The notes beneath the pieces are model-generated. The model had not been told where the DNA came from, ran no database searches, and worked only from the letters and a program-made list of their open reading frames with translations. The position numbers were made by a program, and so were the translations under genes. A stretch of 64,000 bases of DNA from Flavobacteriales bacterium (GTDB lineage Bacteria > Bacteroidota > Bacteroidia > Flavobacteriales_F > PHOS-HE28), in assembly GCA_016699575.1 (NCBI GenBank), contig CP064979.1:2542001-2606000 (forward strand), in the 5' to 3' direction. Position 1 is the stretch's first letter; each line of letters opens with the position of its first letter. Positions 35,074 to 43,888 of the stretch are shown in pieces.

Positions 35074-35853
35074 ATGGCACGTACCAATTTCCAGGAGCTG
35101 CTCGAGAGCGGCGTGCACTTCGGCCACCTGCGCCGCAAGTGGAACCCCAACATGGCGCCCTACATCTTCGGCGAGAAGAAGGGCATCCACATCATCGATC
35201 TGAACAAGACGGTGGTGAAACTGGACGAAGCCGCCAATGCGATGAAGAACATCTCGCGCAGCGGCAAGAAGGTCCTCTTCGTGGCCACGAAGAAGCAGGC
35301 CAAGGAGCTCGTCGCCACCAAGGTGAAGGAGACCGGCATGCCCTACGTGACGGAGCGTTGGAGCGGTGGCATGCTCACCAACTTCGGCACCATCCGCCGC
35401 GCCATCAAGAAGATGGCCACCATCGACCGCATGAAGGTGGACGGCACGTTCGCCAACATGAGCAAGCGCGAGCGACTACAGGTGATGCGCCAACGCGAGA
35501 AGATGGAGAAGAACCTCGGTTCCATCGCTGACCTCACGCGTTTGCCAGCCGCTGTGTTCATCGTGGACATCGTGAAGGAGCACATTGCGCTGGCCGAGGC
35601 CCGCAAACTGGGCATCCCCACCTTCGCCATGGTGGATACCAACAGCGACCCCAACCTCGTGGACTTCCCCATCCCGGCCAACGACGATGCCACCAAGAGC
35701 ATCGAGAAGATCGTGGGCGTGATGCTGGACGCTGTGCGTGAAGGTCAGGAAGAGCGCAAGAACGATAAGAGCTTGGCCGACGCCGAAGCAACCGAAGGCG
35801 AGGAAGGCGAAGAGGCCGCTGAAGTGGAAGGCGGCGCAGAAGGCAAAGAGTAA
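35074..35853 (+). CDS. rpsB: 30S ribosomal protein S2
   Basis: 259 residues: MARTNFQELLESGVHFGHL, then KWNPNMAPYIFGEKKGIHII, TERWSGGMLTNFGTI and VDTNSDPNLVDFPIPANDDA, all standard S2 signatures. The acidic tail rich in Glu/Ala (EEGEEAAEVEGGAEGKE) is a common Bacteroidota extension. It lies 109 bp after rpsI, and an AGGAAAG purine run is about 18 nt upstream of the ATG. tsf follows after 99 bp, with an inverted repeat in the gap. Confidence 0.97.
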   Translation: MARTNFQELLESGVHFGHLRRKWNPNMAPYIFGEKKGIHIIDLNKTVVKLDEAANAMKNISRSGKKVLFVATKKQAKELVATKVKETGMPYVTERWSGGMLTNFGTIRRAIKKMATIDRMKVDGTFANMSKRERLQVMRQREKMEKNLGSIADLTRLPAAVFIVDIVKEHIALAEARKLGIPTFAMVDTNSDPNLVDFPIPANDDATKSIEKIVGVMLDAVREGQEERKNDKSLADAEATEGEEGEEAAEVEGGAEGKE

Positions 35854-35865
35854 GAAAAGGTTGAT

Positions 35866-35932
35866 GGTTGTTGGTGGACGCGCGCCCATGTCGGACGCTG
35901 GACCAACGACCAAGGACCGAGAACCAACAACT
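35866..35932. repeat. Interrupted inverted repeat in rpsB-tsf gap
   Basis: Arms 35866-35875 and 35923-35932 match at 9 of 10 positions. The spacer is also rich in ACCAA / TTGGT words. Similar in style to the longer inverted repeat between sucA and sucB. Confidence 0.5.
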
Positions 35933-35952
35933 ACCAAGAAGTGAGCACGACC

Positions 35953-36783
35953 ATGGCCATTACCGCCGCCGACGTGAACAAGCTCCGCCAGATGACCGGC
36001 GCGGGCATGATGGATTGCAAAAAGGCCCTCACCGAGGCCAATGGCGACTTCGATGCTGCCATCGACCTGCTGCGCAAGCAGGGCCAGAAGGTGGCCGCCA
36101 AGCGCGCCGACCGTGAGGCCACCGAAGGCTTGGTGATCGCCAAGACCTCCGCCGATGGCAAGCGCGGCGTGATGATCTGCCTGAACTGCGAGACCGACTT
36201 CGTGGCCAAGAACGCCGACTTCACTGCAATGGCCGAGCGCATCGCCGATATCGCTTTGGAGAAGGGCTGCAAGAACGTGGACGAACTGAAGGCGCAGGCC
36301 TACGACAGCAACGGCCTTACCATCGCCGAAAAGGTGATCGAGCAGACCGGTGTGATCGGCGAGAAGATCGACGTGAGCGTGTGCGAGATCGTGGAGGCCG
36401 CATTCGTTTACGCCTACAACCACCCGGGCAACAAAGTGGCCAGCATGGTCGGGTTGAACAAGTCAGGTTTCGAGGGTCCCGCCAAGGATGTGGCCATGCA
36501 GATCGCTGCCATGGCGCCCGTGGCCCTGAACAAGGACAGCGTGCCCGCCGACATCATCGCCAAGGAACTGGAGATCGGCAAGGAGCTCGCCATCCAGGAG
36601 GGTAAACCCGCCGACATGGCCGAGAAGATCGCCCAGGGCCGCCTGAACAAGTTCTTCAAGGAAAGCACCCTGCTCGCACAAGAGTTCATCAAGGACAACA
36701 AGCTGAGCGTGGAGCAGTACCTGAAGACCCAGGACAAGGAACTCACCGCCACCGGCTTCAAGCGTCATTCGCTGATGCAGTGA
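35953..36783 (+). CDS. tsf: Translation elongation factor Ts
   Basis: 276 residues from ATG 35953 (MAITAADVNKLRQMTGAGMM), the canonical EF-Ts N-terminus; a GTG at 35941 would add four unsupported residues. It shows DCKKALTEANGDFDAAIDLL, GVMICLNCETDFVAKNADF (the TDFV motif that contacts EF-Tu) and a typical coiled-coil/C-terminal part (VEQYLKTQDKELTATGFKR). It regenerates EF-Tu-GTP. It is followed by a clear terminator and then by the locus III surface genes instead of the usual downstream pyrH. Confidence 0.97.
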   Translation: MAITAADVNKLRQMTGAGMMDCKKALTEANGDFDAAIDLLRKQGQKVAAKRADREATEGLVIAKTSADGKRGVMICLNCETDFVAKNADFTAMAERIADIALEKGCKNVDELKAQAYDSNGLTIAEKVIEQTGVIGEKIDVSVCEIVEAAFVYAYNHPGNKVASMVGLNKSGFEGPAKDVAMQIAAMAPVALNKDSVPADIIAKELEIGKELAIQEGKPADMAEKIAQGRLNKFFKESTLLAQEFIKDNKLSVEQYLKTQDKELTATGFKRHSLMQ

Positions 36784-36803
36784 GTCCAACTCGCTATGAA
36801 CGA

Positions 36804-36834
36804 AACGCCTCGGAAAGTCTCCGGGGCGTTTTGC
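36804..36834 (+). terminator. Rho-independent terminator after tsf
   Basis: 11-bp arms (36804-36814 and 36820-36830, one mismatch) around a 5-nt loop, followed by TTGCGTTCTT, 20 nt after the tsf stop. Confidence 0.8.
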
Positions 36835-36838
36835 GTTC

Positions 36839-36870
36839 TTGGGATTGAACGTCGGCTGCGAATAGCTTCG
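36839..36870 (+). promoter_or_regulatory. Promoter for locus III SBBP gene (TTG-N21-TAGCTTCG)
   Basis: TAGCTTCG at 36863-36870 with TTG at 36839-36841, 20 nt before the ATG at 36891 and just after the tsf terminator. It separates the SBBP/propeller pair transcriptionally from the ribosomal genes. Confidence 0.5.
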
Positions 36871-36890
36871 GTTGACCAAATGCCCAAGCC

Positions 36891-39410
36891 ATGAACCTCC
36901 GAGCTTGCCTGTTTCTCTCTGCGTTCACTTTGATCGGAACCGTCCGCTCGAACATCCCGCCGGATTTTTACGGTCAGAAGTCGAGCCGAAGCATAGGCTA
37001 TTTTGCCAATGAAGGCCAAGTGCTGCAGACCAATGGCAATAGTGCCAGTGCTGTAGCGGCATACTCGTTCGGAGCTTTCCCGCAGACCTATTTCCTGCAC
37101 GAGTCAACCGTCTACTTCAACGCAAGGGAGAACGACGGAGACTTCAGTACCCCCGACCCGTCTTTCTCTTTGCGGTTCCGTCCGATCGGCGAGAATGCTG
37201 CACTTGTTTCGCCAGACCTTATTGGCCAGCGGTCCAACTATCAGAACTTCTTCCTCCCGCAAACGGCTCCCAACGGTGTGGTTGGTGTGCATGACCACGA
37301 ACGTCTTCACTACAAAGATGTCTACCCCGGGATCAGCATGCAGTTCTATGGCACGAGCGCTGGGCAGAACCTCGCTTTCTACGCGGAACCGTACAGCGAC
37401 CCTTCGGAGATACAATTGCTGTTCGAGGGCCAAGACAGCTTGCATGTGGACTGGCTCGGGAATCTCAAGGTGCTCATCGCGGGGAAGTGGATCCTTTTGC
37501 GTGAGGCCGTTGCGTACCAGGTCGATGCCAACGAGAACGTCATCCCGCTAAATTGGAACGCACAGTACGAGGAGATCAACGGGCAGGACATCATTGGATT
37601 CATCTTTGATACATATGACCCGAGCCTAGCTCTGGTGCTCCAGATCGGTGCGATGCCCCTCGATGAGCCGGACCCAACCGAATACTTGTGCTGGGGCTCA
37701 TACTACGGTGGTACTGACATGGAGGAACTCTACGCGAGCGACACCGATTCAGATGGGAATTTCTACCTCACAGGGTATTCGAGCAGCGACTTCCTCACCT
37801 TCCAAAGCAACGTTGGGGTGGATCTGGTTGGCAATGATCAGGCGGTCGTTGTGACCAAGTTCCTGGCCAACTACGAGTTAGACTGGACCTTGTTCTACGG
37901 CGGATCGGATGATCAAGCGGGTAGGGACATTGGGGTGCGGGAACTTGGTGGCAACACCGAGATTTTTGTAACAGGATACACGAGGGCGAACGATTTGTAC
38001 ACCTGACCCTTGGCCGGCGCATACAATGACTTGACGGCGAGCAGCCTCTGGGAGAAAGGCTTCATACTACAGCTCGATGTGACCGGAGGAATAGACTGGA
38101 GTACCTACTTCGGCGACGATAGAACTCGCTTGGAGGGGTTGGATTTCGATGCGACGGGTCGGCTCTATTTGGTAGGCGATTGGGAGTACAGCTATCCCTC
38201 ACAATCGCTTGCCGGTGCGTCCTCTTGGGCAGCCGGTGGTGAACACGATCTTCTGTTGGCGCGCTTCAGTGCAGCAGGAGCTCTTCAATGGTGTACTTCG
38301 TACGGGGGCTCAGACTCCGAGTTTGGGGGCGATATCGTTTGCACGCCACAGGGCTTTTGGGTCAGTGGGCAAACGCTGAGCACCACTGTTCCGCTCATCG
38401 CTGGGAGCGGGTATAACCAATCTGTTAATGCTGGCGGGCGCGACCTACTGCTGCTCGCGTTCAATAGTTCAGCGGCCTGCCAGAAAGCAACGTTCGTTGG
38501 CGGGAGCGATCATGACACACCTGGGGTCAACAGCCTCGCAGCAACGAGCAACGGGCATGTCTACTTCGTTGGGAATACATTGAGCAGCGATTTTCCATTG
38601 CAACAGAGCACTGGATTCTACGACGACACGAACGGGGACAGGGCTGCATTCGTGCTTCAGTTCAGCGGCGTCACTAGGGCAATGATGTGGGGTACTTATG
38701 TGTACGGCAGTGGAAACAACGCCTTCGAGACGGCCGTGGTGGACAACCAAGAGAGATTGATAGCCGTTGGCTTCTCCAAGGATCCGAACTTCCCGTTGTG
38801 GCAGGCGCCGAACACGTTCTTCCAAGGTTCCATTATCGACCCTGTAGGTTTTGTCAGCTACTGGGGATACGATGGTGCCATCATGTGCTTCAACCCTGCG
38901 CACGTTGTGCAGTACGCGAGCTATTTCGGGGGAGAACAAGGCATTTACGGCGACGTGGTGCACACTGCCTCAGTGCATGCCAATCGTTTGTTGATCGCCG
39001 GCATGACAGACAAGGATGGGATTAACGTTGCTGGGTACTTCCCGCTTTTTGATCCCGGTTTCCCGGCGTACTACGACGAGACCTATGATTACAACGGCGG
39101 TAGCAACTATTGGGATGGTTGGGTTGGAGCGATATGCACAGATTTCTTCAGCGCACTGAGCGTGGATGAAAGCACTTTCGGCATGCCTACCGCGCAGTGG
39201 TTGGATGGCACGATCACACTGTGTGGCCTGTCACCTGGGAGGACGCACTGCCGGTTGGTAGATTCTCGTGGAAGACTAGTTCGAGAGAGTAGTGTTGTGG
39301 TGCGGCCTGATGGGCGGGCCGACTGGAATTGTGGCTCTGTAGCCGCTGGAACCTACGTGCTTCGCACGGATCAGAACTCGTCGGCGGTAAAGGTGGCCGT
39401 TCAGAACTGA
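36891..39410 (+). pseudogene. SBBP-repeat secreted protein (locus III) with in-frame stop
   Basis: The frame opens MNLRACLFLSAFTLIGTVRS (signal peptide) and reads through the DUF7948-like domain (IQLLFEGQDSLHVDWLGNL, WILLREAVAYQVDANENVIP) and the first SBBP blades to a TGA at 38004-38006 (NDLYT-stop). The same frame continues without further stops (PLAGAYNDLTASSLWEKGFI) through more blades to a C-terminal sorting-like region (GRLVRESSVVVRPDG to GTYVLRT), ending at 39410. Total about 839 codons, close to the locus II paralogue. A single nonsense substitution is the simplest cause. TGA is the normal stop for many genes here, so recoding is unlikely. GC is visibly lower than in the flanking translation genes. 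The partner propeller gene starts 8 bp downstream. Confidence 0.82.
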
Positions 39411-39418
39411 CCTGCTAC

Positions 39419-40771
39419 ATGAAATCGCTTGCTGTACTTGTTGGGTGCTTGCCGTGTTTTGCACTGGCTCAGGACAATTGGATTGGGGCGGGTATGCCAT
39501 ACCTCACGTATGGCGTTCGAGAACTCTACGTTGAACAGGAAAAGGATCGCCTCTTAGCGATGGGAGTTACTTCGGTGGGGCCTTTGACCTTTCCTGTTGT
39601 CATTGGAGAATACAACGGGTCCTCATGGGACGCATTCGGCGAGTTCGGTGGGTGGGTCTATTCTGCGTGTAGCTACGGTGATACGCTCGTAGTTGGCGGT
39701 GCGTTCAATGATGTGGGCGGAGAACCCTTTGAGCATATTGCCGCCTTTTATGACAATGCGTGGCACCCATTTGGCGATCTTGACCAGTCTGTGCGCCGAC
39801 TCCGGATTCTGAACGGAATCCTCTATGCGGTAGGTGCATTCGAGTACGCCGATGGGCACTTGTGCAACGGGGTGGCCAAACGTGTGGGTGGTGAATGGGT
39901 GAACTTGGGGAACTTGCAACAGGATGTGCCTGGTGCCCCCATCTTGGTGGAGGTTGCTGAGTTTGCTGGAGATTTGTACGTCGGTGGTTCGCTCTCCTTG
40001 GCCGATGGAACCAATGGAATCGCCAAGTTCGATGGCACCATGTGGAGCGGGCCGGGAGGAGGAATTCTCGGTGGTGCAACCGCTGTGCTTGCCATGGAGG
40101 TTTACGGTGGTTCCCTATATGCTGGTGGTGAGATCGACATCAACTCCGGCAACGTGGGTCATGGGATAATGCGTTGGGATGGTAGCCAGTGGCATGCGGT
40201 AGGTGGTAGTGTGCAAGACATCTATTGTGGGAGCAGCTATCCGGCGCGGGTATATGAACTACTGGAGCATGATGGACTGCTGCTGGTGGGCGGCGGCTTC
40301 GGCTGCGCGGGCGGCATACCGGCCAGCCGCTTTGCAGTTTGGGACGGCTATCAGTGGTGTGCCAATGCGAGTGTCATGACAGGCTACGTGGAGAGCATGG
40401 CTTTCTACCACGATACGCTCTTCATCGCCTGCGGTCATGTGGTGGAGGGCGATAGCGTGAACCGTGTGGCCAAATGGGTAGGGGGAGCTTACGGGGATAG
40501 TTGCCAGGTCGTGGCCGTGAACGATCCCGGGCCATGGCGGGACCGGCTGCGTGTCAGGGTCAGTGGTGCCGGGGTCCTGACCATTTCGGGGCTTCCCGAC
40601 GGTCGCAGCGATTACTCACTATGCGATGCGATTGGTCGTGTGCTTGACACTGGCTCTTTGGCTGCCTTTGGTCCAAGTGCTGTGGAAGTTCGGCTACCAG
40701 GCCTTGCTTCCGGCGCATACGTTTTCGTTGTTGAGGGCCTTGCTTACCGATTCATTGTGGCTGAGCCATAG
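39419..40771 (+). CDS. Secreted beta-propeller protein (locus III partner)
   Basis: 450 residues from ATG 39419 (MKSLAVLVGCLPCFALAQ, signal peptide). Propeller blades as in the other partners: GDTLVVGGAFNDVGGEP, FEYADGHLCNGVAKRVGGEW, GDLYVGGSLSLADGTNGI, GLLLVGGGFGCAGGIPA. The C-terminal 70 residues (VRVSGAGVLTISGLPDGRS to GAYVFVVEG) are a sorting-domain-like region but lack the usual NP opening, so secretion by T9SS is less certain than for the other copies. It follows the broken SBBP gene by 8 bp, and pyrH begins 38 bp downstream with no terminator in between, so transcripts of this pair may read into pyrH-frr. Confidence 0.83.
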   Translation: MKSLAVLVGCLPCFALAQDNWIGAGMPYLTYGVRELYVEQEKDRLLAMGVTSVGPLTFPVVIGEYNGSSWDAFGEFGGWVYSACSYGDTLVVGGAFNDVGGEPFEHIAAFYDNAWHPFGDLDQSVRRLRILNGILYAVGAFEYADGHLCNGVAKRVGGEWVNLGNLQQDVPGAPILVEVAEFAGDLYVGGSLSLADGTNGIAKFDGTMWSGPGGGILGGATAVLAMEVYGGSLYAGGEIDINSGNVGHGIMRWDGSQWHAVGGSVQDIYCGSSYPARVYELLEHDGLLLVGGGFGCAGGIPASRFAVWDGYQWCANASVMTGYVESMAFYHDTLFIACGHVVEGDSVNRVAKWVGGAYGDSCQVVAVNDPGPWRDRLRVRVSGAGVLTISGLPDGRSDYSLCDAIGRVLDTGSLAAFGPSAVEVRLPGLASGAYVFVVEGLAYRFIVAEP

Positions 40772-40809
40772 CGGTTGGCTTGCCGGGATCGCTTCTTTTG
40801 CGGCCCGCT

Positions 40810-41538
40810 ATGAGCAACACCTCCGCCCCCCGTACCTACAAGCGCATCCTCCTGAAGCTCTCGGGCGAAAGCCTGATGGGCACCAAGGACTACGGCATCG
40901 ACAGCGATCGCCTGAACATGTACGCTCAGGAGATCATCGGGGTGGCACGCGGTGGCATCCAAGTGGCCGTGGTGATCGGTGGCGGCAACATCTACCGCGG
41001 CATGCAGGCCAACGGCAGCGGTATCGACCGTGTGCAGGGCGACCACATGGGCATGCTGGCCACCATGATCAACAGCCTGGCCTTGCAAAGTGCTCTGGAG
41101 GCACAGGGCTACAACACCCGGCTGCTCAGTGCCATCAAGATGGAGCAGATCGCGGAGCCCTTCATCCGCCGTAGGGCCGTGCGCCACTTGGAGAAGGGCC
41201 GCATTGTCATCTTCGGTGCGGGCACAGGCAATCCCTACTTCACCACGGACACGGCAGCCAGCCTGCGAGCCATCGAGATCGAAGCCGATGTGATCCTGAA
41301 GGGCACCCGCGTTGACGGCATCTATACCGCCGATCCCGAGAAGGACAAGACCGCCACCCGTTACGAGCGCATCAGCTTCACGGAGGTCTATGACAAGGGT
41401 CTCAACGTGATGGACATGACGGCCTTCACGCTCTGCAAGGAGAACAACCTGCCCATCATCGTCTTCGACATGAACAAGCCCGGCAACCTGGGCCGCTTGG
41501 TGAAGGGCGAGCAGGTAGGCACGCTGGTCGAGTTCTGA
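40810..41538 (+). CDS. pyrH: UMP kinase
   Basis: 242 residues from ATG 40810, with RILLKLSGESLMG at the N-terminus, VVIGGGNIYRGM (phosphate-binding glycines), DHMGMLATMINSLAL and GTGNPYFTTDTAASLRAIE, all standard UMP-kinase motifs of the amino acid kinase family. It converts UMP to UDP in pyrimidine synthesis. Upstream in-frame codons from 40780 have no support. The gene normally follows tsf in many bacteria; here the SBBP/propeller pair lies between them. frr follows after 72 bp with its own promoter-like element. Confidence 0.96.
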   Translation: MSNTSAPRTYKRILLKLSGESLMGTKDYGIDSDRLNMYAQEIIGVARGGIQVAVVIGGGNIYRGMQANGSGIDRVQGDHMGMLATMINSLALQSALEAQGYNTRLLSAIKMEQIAEPFIRRRAVRHLEKGRIVIFGAGTGNPYFTTDTAASLRAIEIEADVILKGTRVDGIYTADPEKDKTATRYERISFTEVYDKGLNVMDMTAFTLCKENNLPIIVFDMNKPGNLGRLVKGEQVGTLVEF

Positions 41539-41584
41539 ACAGCGCTATTGAACGGTATTTCTCATCCCGAGCCCGGTCGAGGGA

Positions 41585-41592
41585 TATTTTCG
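41585..41592 (+). promoter_or_regulatory. Promoter -7-like element (TATTTTCG) before frr
   Basis: Fits the local TAnnTTCG consensus, 18 nt upstream of the frr ATG at 41611. No clear -33 element. Confidence 0.4.
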
Positions 41593-41610
41593 CCGACCTA
41601 TTCCAGCACC

Positions 41611-42171
41611 ATGACCGATACACGCGCCATCATCAGCCAGGCCGACGACAACATGCGCAAGGCCGTTGCGCACCTGGAACAGGAACTCACGAAGATCAGG
41701 GCCGGTGCCGCCACCCCCAGCATGCTCGATGGCGTGCGGGTGGATTACTACGGCAGCATGATGCCGCTGAGCCAGGTGGCCACCGTGAACACCGGCGATG
41801 CACGCACGCTGTTCGTGAAGCCCTGGGAAAAGAAGATGATCGACGCGATCGAGAAGGCCATCATCGCGGCCAATCTTGGCTTCAATCCCAGCAATAACGG
41901 GGAGAGCGTCATCATCAATGTGCCCATGCTCACCGAGGAGCGGCGCAAGACCCTGGTGAAAGGCGCCCATGCCGAAGGGGAGCATGCCCGGGTCAGTATC
42001 CGCGGGTTCAGGCAGAAGGCCATGGAAGCCGTGAAGGCCGCTAAGAAGGACGGGCTCCCCGAAGACACTGCCAAGGATGCCGAGGAGCAGATCGAGAAGA
42101 TCACCGGCATCAACAACAAGAAGGTCGAAGAGCACATCGCGGCGAAGGAGAAGGACATCATGAAGGTGTGA
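41611..42171 (+). CDS. frr: Ribosome recycling factor
   Basis: 186 residues, normal for RRF. MTDTRAIISQADDNMRKAVA, then KIRAGAATPSMLDGVRVDYYG, SQVATVNTGDARTLFVKPW, ANLGFNPSNNGESVIINVPM and LTEERRKTLVKGAHAEGEHA are the characteristic RRF blocks. Together with EF-G it splits post-termination ribosomes. The start at 41611 is set by homology; an in-frame ATG at 41548 would add 21 unsupported residues across the promoter-like element. It probably shares function and partly transcription with pyrH upstream. Confidence 0.96.
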   Translation: MTDTRAIISQADDNMRKAVAHLEQELTKIRAGAATPSMLDGVRVDYYGSMMPLSQVATVNTGDARTLFVKPWEKKMIDAIEKAIIAANLGFNPSNNGESVIINVPMLTEERRKTLVKGAHAEGEHARVSIRGFRQKAMEAVKAAKKDGLPEDTAKDAEEQIEKITGINNKKVEEHIAAKEKDIMKV

Positions 42172-42233
42172 GGACGGGCGTACTTAAATGCCCCAGTGCC
42201 CCAGTGCTGCTGGATGAAACCCGACTCTCACGG

Positions 42234-42743
42234 ATGCGCTTTTTGATCAGCCGACAAATGGTGATAGGTGCTTTGGCTTTGTTCACGGCATCGGCAGTTG
42301 ATGCTCAGCAACTCGTGCCCGACGGCTCGTCCGTTCGACTTCCGCTCGCTAAGGGTTGGAAACTCGAAACCACCGACCATGTTGATGGTCCATGGCAAGT
42401 GCTAACCGTTGAAAAGAAGGGGTTGAGCACGAGCGGAAACGTAACAGTGCGCTGGACACCAGGTCAATTGAAGCTGGACAGTGTTGCAATGGAAATCGTG
42501 TCGGCTTATCGAAGGCGATCGGAGGTCTTGGACTTGAATACGGGTTCCGCGGCGTTCCAAGAGCGTTCAGCCTTCCGGGCTGATTTCAAGGTTTTCCCGA
42601 TAATGCCGTTTCTCGTCGATGTGCGGTCGTTCCACGCTTGCGGGAAGACCTTCGTCTTCATCGTCTATGTTGCTCAGGAGGATGCTGGTAAGAGGCAACG
42701 CGACTTCCAGGAGATTGAGGCGGGCTTTGTCTGTGATGAGTAG
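42234..42743 (+). CDS. Hypothetical secreted protein
   Basis: 169 residues from ATG 42234 (MRFLISRQMVIGALALFTASAVDAQ), chosen because it begins a good signal peptide; the same frame extends back to an ATG at 42168 within the frr stop region. The mature part (LVPDGSSVRLPLAKGWKLET, TVRWTPGQLKLDSVAMEIVS, FIVYVAQEDAGKRQRDFQEI) is a small soluble domain of no recognised family, possibly similar to the lipid-carrier-like or stress proteins that open with GWKLE motifs, but this is a guess. It stands 62 bp after frr, and the radical SAM gene converges on it from the other side. Codon use is less GC-rich than in frr. Confidence 0.65.
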   Translation: MRFLISRQMVIGALALFTASAVDAQQLVPDGSSVRLPLAKGWKLETTDHVDGPWQVLTVEKKGLSTSGNVTVRWTPGQLKLDSVAMEIVSAYRRRSEVLDLNTGSAAFQERSAFRADFKVFPIMPFLVDVRSFHACGKTFVFIVYVAQEDAGKRQRDFQEIEAGFVCDE

Positions 42744-42790
42744 AGCAACTGCGAACAGTCTTGCCTTACACATTTGATCGAGCCGAGGAC

Positions 42791-43816
42791 TCACGCCCAC
42801 ACCGGGCTTCCCTCACTGCAGTTCCTGCACATCTCCAAATTGCTGCGGCTTTGTAGCAACGCAGCTCGGAAGTCACGGTAGGAGGCGCCGTTCCAGATCT
42901 CTTTGAAGGGGCCTTGCCCAACACTGCCGAGCACATGGTGCGCGTCCTTGTCGAAGCAGCACGGCACCACACGACCGTCCCAGGTGATCACACAGCTGTG
43001 CCACATCTTCCAGCAGTGGTCGTGCATTGCGTTCTTCAATTGCCATGAGCCATCGGCCGCGCGGCGGTAACGTGCGTACTTGTCTTGGGTGGGTATGAGG
43101 GGATGGTCCTCGCGAGGGTCGTACACCTGAGCGGTTTTCAGCCACAGGTCGTCGACGCCGATGCGCTTGGCCAACGCGCGGGCTGCGGGGATCTGGTGTT
43201 CATTCGGTTTCACCACCAGGAACTGGAACACCAGGTGCGGCGTGCGGCTCTTCAGCAGGCGTTTCCATTTCACGATCCGCTCGGCTCCCTCGATCACCTT
43301 GTTCAACGTGCCTTCCTTGCGGTAGGCCTCGTACGTCGCCTGATCCGTGCCGTCCAGTGAAATGATGAGCCGCGACAGCCCGCTCCGCACCGTACGCTCC
43401 GCGACTTCCTCCGTAATGAAATGCGCGTTGGTGCTGGTCGCCGTGTACACGCCACGCTCGCTGGCATGCGCCACCATGTCGAGGAACGAAGGGTTGATGT
43501 ACGGCTCGCCTTGGAAGTAGAACGTCAGGCTCAGGAGGTCGTCGCCCAGTTCATCGATCACCCGGTGGAAGAGCGGCTGCTTCAGGTTGCCGGTCGGCCG
43601 GGTGAATGAGCGCAGACCGCTCGGGCATTCAGGGCATCGAAGGTTGCATGCCGTGGTGGGTTCGATGCTGATGTTGATGGGCAGGCCTTTGATGACGGGC
43701 TCCTTCGTGCGCTTGGCCCGTTGATAGCTGCTCCAGATGCGCCACGCGTTGGTTGCACGGCGCGCGGAGAGCTTCCGCGACCATTCGCGCGCATCGTGCA
43801 GGGGGGCAAGGAGCAT
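42791..43816 (-). CDS. Radical SAM protein with SPASM domain
   Basis: 341 residues from ATG 43816. The radical SAM CxxxCxxC motif is C57-NLR-C61-PE-C64 in IEPTTACNLRCPECPSG, followed by LTFYFQGEPYINP and LIISLDGTDQATYEAYRK. The C-terminus has a SPASM-type cysteine set (CWKMWHSCVITWDGRVVPCC and CRNCSEG) expected to bind extra iron-sulfur clusters. Similar proteins act in cofactor/peptide maturation or in surface-polysaccharide clusters. No precursor peptide or glycan cluster is adjacent, so the substrate is open. It is divergent from the DUF5686 gene with a 72-bp gap. Confidence 0.85.
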   Translation of the reverse strand: MLLAPLHDAREWSRKLSARRATNAWRIWSSYQRAKRTKEPVIKGLPINISIEPTTACNLRCPECPSGLRSFTRPTGNLKQPLFHRVIDELGDDLLSLTFYFQGEPYINPSFLDMVAHASERGVYTATSTNAHFITEEVAERTVRSGLSRLIISLDGTDQATYEAYRKEGTLNKVIEGAERIVKWKRLLKSRTPHLVFQFLVVKPNEHQIPAARALAKRIGVDDLWLKTAQVYDPREDHPLIPTQDKYARYRRAADGSWQLKNAMHDHCWKMWHSCVITWDGRVVPCCFDKDAHHVLGSVGQGPFKEIWNGASYRDFRAALLQSRSNLEMCRNCSEGSPVWA

Positions 43817-43888
43817 CTGCGGGACAATGTAGCGGGCACCGGGGAGGGCGTCTGTTACTTTCTTCGTCGCCCGACCGTCACACTTCAC

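Noticed and set aside
38004..38006. TGA recoding (selenocysteine or alternative code)
   Set aside because: TGA ends many clear genes here (kbl, sucA, hldD, tsf), there is no SECIS-like hairpin after it, and no catalytic cysteine is expected at this site of the SBBP family.
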